NCBI GenBank assembly: GCA_036250225.1
Contig: JAPZLL010000005.1
Location: 62,001-126,000 of the forward strand
DNA: 64,000 nt
Direction: 5' to 3'
Source: Cercophora sp. LCS_1
Lineage: Eukaryota; Ascomycota; Sordariomycetes; Sordariales; Lasiosphaeriaceae
In this document: positions 21,219 to 31,947 of the stretch, one piece after another
Layout of the letters: every line of letters starts with the position of its first letter
Numbering within the stretch: position 1 is the stretch's first letter
The notes under the pieces: generated by a model
Seen by the model: only the letters and a program-made list of their open reading frames with translations
Told to the model about the DNA's origin: nothing
Databases searched by the model: none
Program-made: the position numbers and the translations under genes

Positions 21219-22120
21219 GATGAAAGGAGCGGAGTGGGCTGGGACAGGGCTGTCTGTGCGAGTACAGAGACAATATCCCGCCGTAGAGAGCCTGCCCTGG
21301 GTTCTTCGGCGAAGGGCCTAAATGGGGATTTGGGGATGGCTGCAGCCGCAGACTTGATCGAACAAGAGCAGCTGCAGGGTCATGTCAGAGCTGCAATCTT
21401 CAAGCAAGAAACACGCCCATTGTTCAGCAAGAGCGTCACCGGGGTTTCTCTTCTGTCGCAGCTTCCCGCAACGACCCATCTCATGCTAGTCATCAACATC
21501 GCGCCTGCCTTAGCGGACCGAAAGATTTCGGCATCCCCACTCCCTCCTGTGTTTGCCCCTCTCAAATCCTGCCGGGACTAGGCCCCCCATTTTCTCGGCA
21601 TCCAGCGGCTTCAAACACTACCGCAGACTTGCCGGACAACCGCCCTTGGCAGTCCCGACTTCCAAAAAGGCTCTCTCGCCTAACCCAGAATGTCGGGTTG
21701 GCACGAGGCGAAGGTCTTCTGTCGACAGCCACAATTTTATGCACCTCGCGTGTGGGTGTGCTCACTCCCACCTCAATGAATCAATCCTACGAGACGAACA
21801 AGGGCCGGAGAAATGGAGGTGCCTGTTGTGGATGCCCTGGGGTTCTACCCTGCATCCCAGTCCCCAGAAGCTGACGTACTGACGTGCTTAAACCATGGGG
21901 CGACATTCAGCATGCACCTGCTTGATCTGGGTTCGTCTCCCCCACAAGAGGAGTATTTGAATCAGTTTCTCGGTTTCTGGAAGACGTGAAAGACCAATCT
22001 TCCCTTCCGTCGTGTGGGCCCTTGGGGCCGCCGCGTCCCAAAAGTGGGCGAGCAAGTCGAGATCGTCGGTTTTACGTACAAGTCAATGGCAAAGCCGATG
22101 TCGCAAGTCAGGAGCCTGGG

Positions 22121-22148
22121 TGGCCAAGCGTGGCCAAGCGTGGCCAAG
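22121..22148. repeat. Three phased TGGCCAAG repeats
   Basis: TGGCCAAG occurs three times at exact 10-bp spacing (starts 22121, 22131, 22141), which places the TGGCCA palindromes on one face of the helix. They lie about 55 bp upstream of the first ATCWGATAA pair. Confidence 0.7.
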
Positions 22149-22202
22149 GTGAAGGATGGTCGCTCAGCAGGGATCGGCAGGTGGGGCTGATCAAAGTTAT
22201 CA

Positions 22203-22224
22203 ATCTGATAAGATGATCAGATAA
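22203..22224 (+). promoter_or_regulatory. Paired iron-responsive GATA sites (ATCWGATAA)
   Basis: Two perfect matches to ATCWGATAA, the extended GATA motif bound by SreA/SRE-type iron repressors: ATCTGATAA at 22203-22211 and ATCAGATAA at 22216-22224, 13 bp start to start. They are about 660 bp upstream of a siderophore transporter, the expected target class. Confidence 0.6.
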
Positions 22225-22738
22225 AATTTTTCGCATCCTCACGCACCTGCCCAGCAATGTCTCGGTCGCCAAGCACGCACATGACTTCCCCTTCGGTGTC
22301 CTTTCACCGCACCCCCCACTGCGCCTTCTGCTCAACAGCCCAAAGCTTGCGGGGCAGCCATCCCATCATTGGCCCGACGCCCAGCCGCGGAATGCATCCC
22401 ATCGGAAAATCTTGATCACGGGCGGAAAGCCAGCCAAGCTAGTGGGCTGCTCAAGCTCCGGCAAGGACCGCGGGCTCTGGACCCCGGGACCCACGTCCAT
22501 TTTTGGGCGTGTTGATGCCAGGAGACCCTTGTCGTCGCACTTACACACACGGTGATGGTGACAGTGCAGACTCTCCCGTCGCCCGCTCGATGCAGCCTCC
22601 CATGCTTCATCGCCAATGGGAGCCAGTTTTGCTCTCGAAGATGGGCGGGCGGTCCCTCAAGCACCCATCCGCCGCAACGGATGTGGTTTGCAGGAAAAAT
22701 TGCCCGGTAACTTTGCGCCCTGCAGTCCCACTCCCGGC

Positions 22739-22747
22739 ATCTGATAA
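22739..22747 (+). promoter_or_regulatory. Proximal iron-responsive GATA site
   Basis: A third perfect ATCTGATAA, 138 bp upstream of the siderophore transporter start codon. Repression when iron is sufficient is inferred from the motif. Confidence 0.6.
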
Positions 22748-22884
22748 AGATTGAGGTTGCCCCTCTGCTGATCTTGCCTGTGCTTCCACCCTTTTTAATA
22801 AACTTTGGTCCCTAACATTTCCTGGCACCAAAAACAGCTCAGTTGTGTAACCATCACGTTTTTCCAACACTGAGCGCCAAGAAA

Positions 22885-24787
22885 ATGAGGTTCCGGAATC
22901 CCCTCGACCGGGTTGGCGCCGTTGATGCGCCGGTGGTCGACAATGTGCCAGCCGAGAAGGCCAACGACAAGGAGGCTGCCGTCACAAACGACCTCGCCCA
23001 ACAGCCCAGCTCCGACGCCGACTCGGAGCAGATATCGGCCGACGCTCAGGCTGGTGTCCAGGCTGTAGAAGCACTGACAACGGTGTGGACCAAGAACAAC
23101 CTCATTCTGGCCTATGTCACGTACGCAACGCCCCCTCTCGTCGTCCGTCGATCCCCTATTAATATACCTGCAGGATCTGGGTCATCTTTTTCGTTGACGC
23201 TATGCAATCGAGCATGAGCGGTGGCTTGGTGGCTTATGTGACAAGCAGCTTCTACCAGCACGGTCTCACAGCCACGACGGGTGTCATGGCCAACCTGATC
23301 GGTGGTCTGTCCAAGATCCCGCTGGCCAAGGTTCTCGATATCTGGGGCCGACCTCAGGGTTTTGTTCTGATGCTTGCATGCCTCATGTTGGGCTTGGTCA
23401 TGATGGCTGCCTGCAACAACGTTGAGACTTATGCCGCTGCGCAGGTCTTCTACTGGGTAGGGTATGTGTCACGTTCTCCAGGTTGCAGCGGCTCACGTCG
23501 AGGTGGTACTAACGTGACATGACCAGATTCAACGGCATCAGCTACACCATCTCCATCTTCATCGCCGACACAACCCACCTCAAGAACCGAGGACTGATGC
23601 TCGCCTTCGCGTCGTCGCCCTACATCATCACCGTCTGGATCGGAGGACCTCTTGCAACGGCTTTCCTCGATGGACCTGGTTGGCGCTGGGCCTACGGCGC
23701 TTTCGCCATTATCACCCCGGCCATCTGCTCGCCACTTCTCTATCTCTTCTTCAAGAACTATCGCAAAGCAGCCAAGCTCGGTATCCTGCCTAAGCGCGAG
23801 CATAACCGCTCTGCTTGGGAGAACGTCAAGTACTACTTTGTCGAGTTCGACGTCGTTGGCATCTTCCTCATCATCGCCGGCCTGGCGCTCTTCCTTCTCC
23901 CCTTCAATATCTACAGCCGGCAACCCCAGCAATGGCGCTCACCCCTCATCATCGCCTTTTTCATCGTGGGTGGCCTGTTGACCATCGGCTTTGTCGTCTG
24001 GGAAAGGTGGTTCGCTCCCAAGACTTTTATCCCCTATAAGCTGCTCAGCGATCGGACCGTTCTCGCGGCGTGCATCCTCGCCGCCAACCTCTTCATCTCG
24101 TTCTACATCTGGGACAGCTTCTTCTTCTCCTTCCTGCAAGTCGTCTTCAACCTCAACATCACCCACGCCCAGTACATCATGAACATTTACAGCATTGGAG
24201 CATGCTTCTGGTCGCTTGTCGTCGGCTTCCTCATCCGGTACACGGGCCGCTTCAAGTGGCTAGCCGTCTACTTTGGCGTGCCTGTGACCATCTTGGGCAT
24301 TGCGCTGATGCTCAACTTCCGTCACGCTGGCGTCCCCGTGGGCTACATCGTCATGTGCCAGATCTTCATAGCTGTCTCCGGCGGTACCCTGGTCATCTGC
24401 GAGCAGATCGCCGCCATGGCCGTGACGACCCATCAGTACATCGCTGTCGTGTTGGCGATTGAGGGCATGTTTGCCAGCGTTGGCGGCGCTGTTGGGTCGA
24501 CGGTTGCCGCCGCCATCTGGAACGACTTGTTCCCCAAGAACTTGAGGAGATATCTTCCCCAGGAAGCCCAGGCAAACATCACCGAGATTTACGGCTCGCT
24601 TGCCGTGCAGCTGTCCTACGAGCCGGGAACGCCTACACGTGACGCCATCGAGCAGGCGTACAGCGAGGCCCAGAAGTGGATGCTTGTTGCGTCGACGGTG
24701 ATTCAGGTCATTTCGATTGCTTGTGTGCTTGTGTGGAGGGACGTCAAGGTGAAGGACTTTAAACAAGTCAAGGGCTTGGTCATCTAA
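22885..24787 (+). CDS. Siderophore-iron transporter, MFS SIT/ARN (MirB-like) family
   Basis: Plasma-membrane importer of ferric siderophores. Exons 22885-23120, 23174-23461 and 23527-24787 give 594 residues, the usual length. Introns join YVT to IWVIFFVDAMQSS and YWVG to FNGISYTISIFIAD in phase. The polar N-terminus (about 70 residues) precedes 14 predicted helices. Family-typical stretches include FVDAMQSSMSGGLVAYVTSS, GGLSKIPLAKVLDIWGRPQG, DTTHLKNRGLMLAF and the C-terminal loop with YGSLAVQLSYEPGTPTRDAI. Start: the ATG at 22885 follows an A-rich context, and the earlier in-frame ATG at 22843 adds only unconserved residues. Three SreA-type GATA motifs upstream suggest iron repression. No siderophore synthase of the active type is nearby. 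Confidence 0.93.
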
Positions 24788-26342
24788 TTTTGAGTCTTTG
24801 ATGGTCTTGTTATGATAGGACGCTCTCTCCCGCAATATATGCCAATACCTGATACCGTAATGATAACGTTGGATTCTGAGAACTATGCTCTGTCCTGTGT
24901 GATCTCTCATCAGATGAGCGGTAACCAGCTTTGTCTCTTCTGCGACTACTGTGGTGGTTTGCCATCAGAACTCTAGCCTCGAGATGCGGGGCCGGGGCAA
25001 TCGCTGGTTCAGAAGGACGATTGAGAACGACTGACAGCTTGCCCTCTCAATGCCTCGCGAGCCGCGCCATCAGCCACCCGTATTGTAAGCTCATTGGCGA
25101 TGCCGTGAGGATGATCGCAATTTCACGGTTACATCTGTCTTCGGTCAAAACAAAAGTTTGTCGGGAAGAAAACCAGTGTTGAAGAATTTCTTAGCGATGA
25201 TGTCAGGGTGGGATGCGCCAAGGAAATGGCCCCGCCGCCCCCACGACAGCTCCAGCCCCCAGCGAGCCCCTCAGCGAGCCCCTCAGCGGGGGATCCAAGT
25301 CGAGGATTTGGAATTGAAGAGGAGTCGGGAATCTGCGGAAATGGACTTCGATGCCAATCCGCGAAAAAGGTGAAAAGCGAGACGAAGAAAAAATTATGAA
25401 ATAATCTTAGCCGGGTTTTCACCCTGACTAATTGTCCCGATACTGATATCGAACTCGAGCGAGCGACGATGAGGTCAACGCTGTGCTGCTGTCCACTTCT
25501 GCCTTCAATTATGACTTACTCATCAACCATTTTCGCGCCGAGTCTTCACCGACCCAAGGCATCTCCTATCGAGCCCGAAAATGCAGCCTACGGGGGGTGA
25601 ACTAGGATATCTTCGGGAATTGTTCCTTCCGTGTCCTAAGATCGTTTCTGCCTATCGCTGGGTGGAGCTCTCGATTGCCTGATTGCAAAGTGTGCGACGC
25701 GTTGAAACAGCAGCGAAAACGACCACGAGGACGGAACTATCAAGCCCAATGCGGCACAGTGAAGGAATCATCGCTTGAACGCTAACTTCGGCAGTGAACG
25801 GGCCCTTTCACGATCAAGCATTTAGGCGAAGGAGTGATCCCGAAGGAACGCGCTTCTGTAAAGGTCAAAATAGGACGGGTCCTATCAACGATCTAAAATA
25901 TGCCCGCCTGATGGAATGTCGTTCTCAGCAGCCCGTAGCGTCGTCATGTCGGCCCTGAAATCCGGGAGACGAGCGCCGGCGCCGGCCAAGTCCGGGTCGC
26001 TATTTGTAAGACGCATCCGGTCCGCGAAGCAAAAACGCCGAGTCGTTGCCGAATCGGGGGCGCCGTGGATTAGTGAGCACCACCAACCGCCATCCCCTTC
26101 CGGCCAGAACGTCTTACAGATTTGTGATAGTAGACGCTCCTAATATGTCTTCATTTTCGAGTATAAAGAAAGCACGTCGCCCTCGTTTGGGAGTCACACC
26201 TTTAGCATCATCGTCATCACCACTCACAGCTACGTAGCTCTTGCGTCATCTTGAACACACCGAGCCCAGAAACATCATTACCGCAACGGTTCTTGAGCCT
26301 ACGCTTAGACGTACTCTCAACGCTTCTCACAAATCCCCTAAT
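24788..26342. other. 1.55-kb intergenic region
   Basis: No gene seen. A short direct repeat CAGCGAGCCCCT occurs near 25260-25285. The right end holds TATAAA at 26162 before the alpha/beta hydrolase. Confidence 0.4.
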
Positions 26343-27173
26343 ATGCCTTCCTTCACCACTCGCGACGGAACGTCCATCTACTACAAGGACTGGGGCAACA
26401 AGTCCGGCCCGGTCGTCACCTTTTCTCACGGGTGGCCCCTGAACGCCGACAACTGGGACAGCCAGGCGTTCTTCCTCGCGAGCAAGGGGTATCGTGTTAT
26501 TGCCCACGATCGCCGTGGTCACGGCCGTAGCGATCAGCCATGGGAGGGCAACAACATGGACACGTACGCCGATGATCTCCACGAGCTCTTTAAGCATCTC
26601 GATCTCCGCGACACCGTCATGGTCGGCCACTCCACCGGCGGCGGTGAGGTCGCCCGTTTCGTCGGCCGTCACGGGACAGACCGCGTCAAGAAGGCCGTCC
26701 TCATCGGCGCCGTCCCTCCCATAATGGTGCAGAGCGAGTCCAATCCCGAAGGCACACCCCTGGCCGTATTCGACAGCTTCAGAGAGTCCATTCTGAAGGA
26801 TCGCTCACAATTCTTTTACGACGTGCCCAGCGGCCCCTTCTTCAACTTCAACCTCCCCGGCGCCACGGTCAGCAAGGGGCTCATTGAGAGCTGGTGGCAA
26901 CAGGGCATGCAAGCTGGGTTCAAGGGCGCCTACGATTGCGTCAAGCAGTTTTCTGAGACGGATTTCACCGAGGACCTTAAAAAGATGAACATCCCGGTCT
27001 TGGTCCTCCATGGTGACGCGGACCAGATCGTTCCCATCAAAGCGTCCGCTCTCAAGACCATCAACTTGCTGCCCCAAGGCACACTCAAAGTCTACCCTGG
27101 TGGCGCACATGCTCTACCCAACTTGGAAGCAGACAAAGTCAACGCGGACTTGCTTGAGTTTATTGAGGCTTAA
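26343..27173 (+). CDS. Alpha/beta hydrolase, non-heme chloroperoxidase/arylesterase type
   Basis: A 276-residue intronless hydrolase. It begins like bacterial-type non-heme haloperoxidases (FTTRDGTSIYYKDWG). The catalytic triad is intact: Ser97 in GHSTGGGE, Asp225 in HGDADQIVP and His256 in GGAHALP. The oxyanion region is SHGWPLNADNW and the typical HDRRGHGRSDQP is present. No signal peptide, so cytosolic. Such enzymes are esterases or lactonases with perhydrolase activity; halogenation is a side reaction in vitro. The start is set at MPSFTTRDG, because the extra upstream residues (from 26241) are unlike the family. The bacterial flavour of the family in fungi is common and not by itself proof of recent transfer. 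Confidence 0.9.
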   Translation: MPSFTTRDGTSIYYKDWGNKSGPVVTFSHGWPLNADNWDSQAFFLASKGYRVIAHDRRGHGRSDQPWEGNNMDTYADDLHELFKHLDLRDTVMVGHSTGGGEVARFVGRHGTDRVKKAVLIGAVPPIMVQSESNPEGTPLAVFDSFRESILKDRSQFFYDVPSGPFFNFNLPGATVSKGLIESWWQQGMQAGFKGAYDCVKQFSETDFTEDLKKMNIPVLVLHGDADQIVPIKASALKTINLLPQGTLKVYPGGAHALPNLEADKVNADLLEFIEA

Positions 27174-28456
27174 ACGGCTGAGTGGTGCAGGTTGTTGGCG
27201 GTGGCGAGGTTGGTGGTGATACCCGTCTGGACAGACGCGGAACAGGAGCAGCTGGCGGATAAACATGATTGGCGTCTTGGACTCATGATAATGATGTTAT
27301 AGACTTAATGAGACGATCTATGAGCGCTTTAGTTCCGCGTTCGAGTTATCCCGCTGTTCAGCTTGAGCTGCGCCTCGTGATGCATACCTAGCAGAGGGGT
27401 CGCATTGGCAACATGCCACTCCCGTTTACCACCACAAGCTCAGCCACGCGATACGCAATAGCCAAGAGAGACGGCAACATTCGCTGACGGGAGAAACCCA
27501 TGCGCCACATGCGCTGGGGTTGCAGCCTCCGCGAAGGGCTCCAAGGTCGCGGCTCAACAAGTGGTGCCTCGGGTCCGGGTGTCGGTCAAACCTTGTCGCC
27601 CATCGTTGGGCCATTGGGTCGCCAACAACGAGAACAAAGGACACGAGCGCCCGAGTGTCAAAATAACGGTTGAAAGGCGCAACGCTCGAGGGCCAAGTCT
27701 CGGGTACGAGGCGCACGTGAAATCTGCGATGCGCATCCAGCTGAACTCCCAGGCAGCTGGTAAAGCAGAACCCTGGAATCCAAGCAGCGCAAAATGCAGC
27801 TCATTTGGGTGGTTCGTACATCTTTTGTTTGCCCTTGTTCCAGAATTCTGAACGGGCAGCCCGTCAGCAGTCCAGGCCGCGCCGCGTTGGCGGGCAGCAG
27901 CGGAATTGCCGCCGAGAAACTCAGCCAACCCAGCGTCACAAGCGCCGAGCGACAAGCGACCCAAGGGGCCCGCCAGCCCGGCCCTGGCCCGTTGTGGACG
28001 ATTGGCCCTCGAATGCGCTCAGCATTTCTGACCCATTCCACCACAGCCAGGGGCTGTGGCTGCTGGCCGACTACCGATTGGCCTGTTTCACTTGCCGTCG
28101 AGACAAAGCGACATCGACAAGGCGATTGGGACAGGAGTCACTCTTCTTTGACGACACTCTCAAAATAACTTTAAAACAAAGGGACATGCCCACCTCGACT
28201 CACTCGGATTTCGATCTGATGAGCCCGACATCCCTTCCAGTTTTAGTTTTTTTCCCTTTGTGAATCAAGTGTTCTGATATTTCCTAACGATCAGTTCCTA
28301 TTTTTCTCTTCTCACTTCCATCTCGTCTTCCATCTGCTTCAATTTTTTTTTGGTTCTCTCTTCCTACACAAATCCTGTGCTGTTCATTTTAGTGTTTTAT
28401 TTCCTCAACGCCAACGACACATTCCAAACCCACAACGCAAATACAAGCCCGCCAAA
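27174..28456. other. 1.3-kb intergenic region
   Basis: No gene recognised. The last 280 bases are pyrimidine-rich, consistent with a long 5' leader of the MARVEL-like gene. Confidence 0.4.
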
Positions 28457-29067
28457 ATGACAGCCCCCTACATCCGCCACGAATCCTCCCCCTTCCAAAA
28501 GCGCATCCTCATCCCCTTTTGGATCCTGCGCGGTCTCGTCCTCATCGTCGGCACATTCATCTACTCCCTTGTGCTGGCGAGCTTCATCGCCTTTAACGAC
28601 CAGCTCGAGGAATTTGAGCGCGAGGAAAACGTCTCGCTCAACCTGCCCGCCGCGCGCGCCGTCGCGGGCGTCATCGTTGCGCTCTTTGGTCTCGCCTGCA
28701 TCCTGGAAATCGTCTGCTTCATCAAGCGCGGACGACGCACGCTTTCGCCGCTTTTTTTCTTGTTGGTCAACATTCTGGACTCGGCATTCATGATTTTCAT
28801 TTTCATCTTGACGTTTTACGGCGAGCGCACACCGAGGACGATTGGAGTTGCTGTTGCTGAGCTGTAAGTATTTTTTTTTTTTTCCCCTTGTCATCACTCG
28901 TGATGCAAAATGTGTTTTTTTTGATGTGATACTGACAAGAGATAATAAATAGGATCGTCTTTTTGGGTTTCCTCGCCTACTCGGCTATCATCTTTCACAA
29001 GTTCCGCAAGGGGAGGCTCACACCTGATATTGAGCATACCAAGGCTGCGCAGTTTGTTCCCCAGTAG
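28457..29067 (+). CDS. Four-TM MARVEL-like membrane protein
   Basis: Exons 28457-28863 and 28953-29067 encode 173 residues; the intron restores AELIVFLGF in phase. Four hydrophobic segments are evident: ILRGLVLIVGTFIYSLVLAS, VAGVIVALFGLACILEIVCF, LFFLLVNILDSAFMIFIFIL and the segment made by the splice, AELIVFLGFLAYSAIIF. Short polar tails lie on both ends. Spacing and size fit the MARVEL or related small tetraspan families in fungal plasma membranes, but no diagnostic motif settles this. A long pyrimidine-rich leader precedes the ATG. Function not predicted. Confidence 0.7.
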
Positions 29068-29404
29068 ATCTCGGCACAGTAACTGCTTTGGTGAGAAGGG
29101 AAGGGAAGGGGGATTTGCACTAGGTTGGCTTCAGTGGGGATACCATCGATCTTGATTTTGGCGTTGGTCTGGCTCGGCTCGGCACGAAATTATATTGGCT
29201 ATAAATATCCTTTTTTTTTTGGACACTGGGAAGGGAATAACTTGGTTCGGTTGCATGGTTTGGAGTTTGTACAATCAACTTATAGATGAGAAAGTAAGGT
29301 GCGAGATACCTACCACGTTGGGAGAATCACAACGTTCCATTAATGTCTCCATAAAAGAGGTTTTGGGTGCCGAGTTCGAACATCCACAGACAAGTGGGTC
29401 GATC
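29068..29404. other. Intergenic, MARVEL-like gene to tRNA-Gln
   Basis: 3' flank of the membrane protein gene and 5' flank of the tRNA. Nothing else seen. Confidence 0.4.
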
Positions 29405-29492
29405 GGTTGTATAGTGTAGCGGTTATCACTCCGGATTCTGATTCTGACTCGAGTCACTTCCGGCAACCCCGGTTCGATTCCGGGTACGACCT
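29405..29492 (+). tRNA. tRNA-Gln(CTG) with 15-nt intron
   Basis: A complete cloverleaf: acceptor GGTTGTA with TACGACC, D arm GTGTAGCGGTTATCAC, anticodon stem CCGGA/TCCGG, T arm CCCGGTTCGATTCCGGG, discriminator T. Anticodon CTG is at 29438-29440. A 15-nt intron (29442-29456) follows position 37; removing it gives the loop TTCTGAC. Confidence 0.94.
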
Positions 29493-29985
29493 TCAACAAT
29501 TATTTCTTTTTGCAACCTAACTACACCTGTGGTTGATGTCTTTTTTTTTTTTTTTTTTTCCTTTTGATAACTTGGGAGAGCCTTTGAACTTGGATGTCTG
29601 CTGGAATGACGGAAGTAGATATCTCCGCTGAAGAATCAGGTATCTTTGTTTATCCTTGATATTTTCAGCTTGAGCTAGGTGGTATATTTCATCCTTCAGG
29701 GTGAGCCTGCCCCATCATGAACACATATTGAACCCTTTGTCACCGCCCAGTAGAAGCAGAGTGGAAAAGGTAAGAGTGATTGACGTACCAGAAAGAGGGG
29801 GGTTAGCACAGCTCAACCCGCCACTTTACTTCGTGAGTACGATCATGTTCGAGACCAACAGGTTGTTCCCTTCGTGAAATTACTCTCCTCCTAGAGCTCC
29901 GAAACTTGACTCTATCTACAAAATACGCCGTGTAATGCACTCATGATTCCCAATACGCCATGTGTTCCCTCCAAACCATCTTCCA
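29493..29985. other. Intergenic with T19 run
   Basis: A run of 19 T (29541-29559) lies shortly 3' of tRNA-Gln; shorter T runs right after the tRNA (TATTTCTTTTT) could terminate Pol III. No coding feature. Confidence 0.45.
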
Positions 29986-31947
29986 TTAAATAAACTCGAC
30001 CCTGGCTGGTGCTTCTTCCCTGAAATCCCTGACTCCCCTCGCCAGCCCGGCAATTCCATCTTTGTCCACCCCATACCTGACCACAACACTACCTAGCTCG
30101 TTTGGGAGGTACGTCTTTGCGGCGTCAGTCCCGGCTTTCGCTCTAAGATACCCTGTTTGGGCGCTCTTGAGAACCTCTCCAATCCCCATCAATCGCATCA
30201 CAGGAATCCCTTCCTTCTTGTGTATATAAGTGCTCCAGAACCCAACGGCCACAATCACGACAAGGACCAAAAGGGGCAAGAGCAACAAGAGGAGCGCGCG
30301 CGATGGATCAAGCTTCTTCACTGTTGCGTATGAGACAAGAACTTCGGGGCTGCCGTGTGCAACTCCCGAGGTGAGATGAGAAGCTGTTGTCTGCGCGAGT
30401 GCTCCGATGGATAGTCTGATCATATCCTCAATGCCAGGGGTGGACCAGATGTTTCGTTCGGACGAGGAAGTGGTGTAAGGGATCGCACGGTTTGTAGCAG
30501 TCGAGTTGGCGAACATGGGCTGCGTGCCGTCGACTGAAGGCGAGGCGAGCAACGGCGAGATGGTAAACCAAAGAAGGAGCTCGTTGAGTACTGTGCCTTC
30601 GAGCGCGGAGGGAGACGTTTTGAGCGTGGCCAGTGAGGATAGGGTCGCAAGTTCCGAAGACGAGGCGCTGTGTCCAACAGTGAGAATGCTGTCGTGGGCA
30701 GACATGTCGACTTCGCATGCAATGGCAGAGGCGCCAGACACGTTGGTTGAGAAGTAGGGCGATTGTGCCCCTCCTTCAATAGAGCCGTTCAGAGCGGCGA
30801 AGACAAGTCTCGTTCGGGTTTGGTGAGGCGTGACAAAGTCGAAGGAATCCGCCCAGAGCGTTAGCTGGGGGACATTTCGAACAAAAATCTCGGCGCTGCT
30901 GTTCTTGTTCCCGGGATCGCTCGAATTATTGTTGGTGCGCGTCATGTTGGTCAAAAAGGCGTTCCACCAGAGACCCTCCCGACTGACTTGTTGTGTCTGG
31001 TAAGGAGTGCAAGAGATGGAAGTGTCTAGCTTCACTGCCTTGGCTGAGAAACCCCCCCTTTGAGCCAGCGTCTCGCGGTCGATGTACCAGTCACGGTATT
31101 CTGGCATGGGCTCTGACGACGGGTTGGCAGACCAAGAATGGTATTTGGCCAAGACCCCGGCGACCACGGACGTTGGAGGATCGGTCTGCGCATAGAGCTC
31201 ATCGATACCACCAGCCCGGGACAACTGGCCTCCAAGGAGAACAGACTCGGCGACAGGGGTGAAGGCGTGGCCGACGAGTGGAAGAGATGCCAGAGGAACC
31301 AGGATGACGGTGACTGCGGCGGCGTAGATGAAGCCTGCTGCCGTAGATTTGATGCTCATAGCCGCTGCCGGGGCCGATAAAACTGAGCCCCTTGTTGTTG
31401 CAAGGTATACTTCCAGCCCCCGGATGGTGAAGGACTGTTTGGTCAATAATGGCCATATCGCCGCCTCGCAAAACGCCAGCGCAACAAACGCAAGGGAGGA
31501 AACGCCGATGAAATATAGGAGCGTAATGACCCCTTGGATCGTCCCGAGGTTTTCGATTGTCCAGTCATCTGTCCTGCCGCAGTCGATGGCCCACAATGGG
31601 CATTGTAGCGGTTGTTTGCCCGTCAAGCTTGTGTAAACGATGGCGACAATGGCGGAGATGATGCCCACGACAAAGGCGGCGATGAGAGACATATGGGTAG
31701 CAATGAACGGCCATAGTCCAAGACGCCTGGGCACCCGTAGCGCACCAAGGACAAACTCATGATTTGAAGCGAGCCGTCTGACATCCCGTGGGGTTGGAGA
31801 GGTGGGCATGGCGCCCAGTCCGAACTCAGCGGCTGGTCCGCGGTTGTCGAAAATAGACTGGTCGGGGTCAAACTCCTCCTTGAAGATGGACCTGCGGGAC
31901 TGCTTCCGGTTCAGAGACGGGAAGTTTGGCTTGAAGAACCGCGACAT
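29986..31947 (-). CDS. Large hypothetical membrane protein
   Basis: Single-exon gene of 653 residues. The N-terminus is basic and polar. Hydrophobic segments are at about 82-105 (FIATHMSLIAAFVVGIISAI), 139-166 and 204-226. A long probable extracellular domain follows (about 230-550) with many N-x-S/T sites and a few cysteines. A last helix near 552-574 (LLLLLLPLLVLVVIVAVGFW) precedes a cytosolic tail. This 3+1 helix plan with a large glycosylated domain is seen in several fungus-specific families of unknown function. I cannot name the family with certainty. The start is the first ATG in frame; the upstream TTG at 31968 was not used. Divergent from the NRPS-like gene, with nearly 2.8 kb between. 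Confidence 0.75.
   Translation of the reverse strand: MSRFFKPNFPSLNRKQSRRSIFKEEFDPDQSIFDNRGPAAEFGLGAMPTSPTPRDVRRLASNHEFVLGALRVPRRLGLWPFIATHMSLIAAFVVGIISAIVAIVYTSLTGKQPLQCPLWAIDCGRTDDWTIENLGTIQGVITLLYFIGVSSLAFVALAFCEAAIWPLLTKQSFTIRGLEVYLATTRGSVLSAPAAAMSIKSTAAGFIYAAAVTVILVPLASLPLVGHAFTPVAESVLLGGQLSRAGGIDELYAQTDPPTSVVAGVLAKYHSWSANPSSEPMPEYRDWYIDRETLAQRGGFSAKAVKLDTSISCTPYQTQQVSREGLWWNAFLTNMTRTNNNSSDPGNKNSSAEIFVRNVPQLTLWADSFDFVTPHQTRTRLVFAALNGSIEGGAQSPYFSTNVSGASAIACEVDMSAHDSILTVGHSASSSELATLSSLATLKTSPSALEGTVLNELLLWFTISPLLASPSVDGTQPMFANSTATNRAIPYTTSSSERNIWSTPGIEDMIRLSIGALAQTTASHLTSGVAHGSPEVLVSYATVKKLDPSRALLLLLLPLLVLVVIVAVGFWSTYIHKKEGIPVMRLMGIGEVLKSAQTGYLRAKAGTDAAKTYLPNELGSVVVRYGVDKDGIAGLARGVRDFREEAPARVEFI

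Larger units (their letters stand above)
21219..22884. other. 1.7-kb intergenic with siderophore transporter promoter
   Basis: No coding sequence supported. It holds three 10-bp phased TGGCCAAG repeats (22121-22148) and three ATCWGATAA motifs (listed separately), all upstream of the siderophore transporter. Confidence 0.5.
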
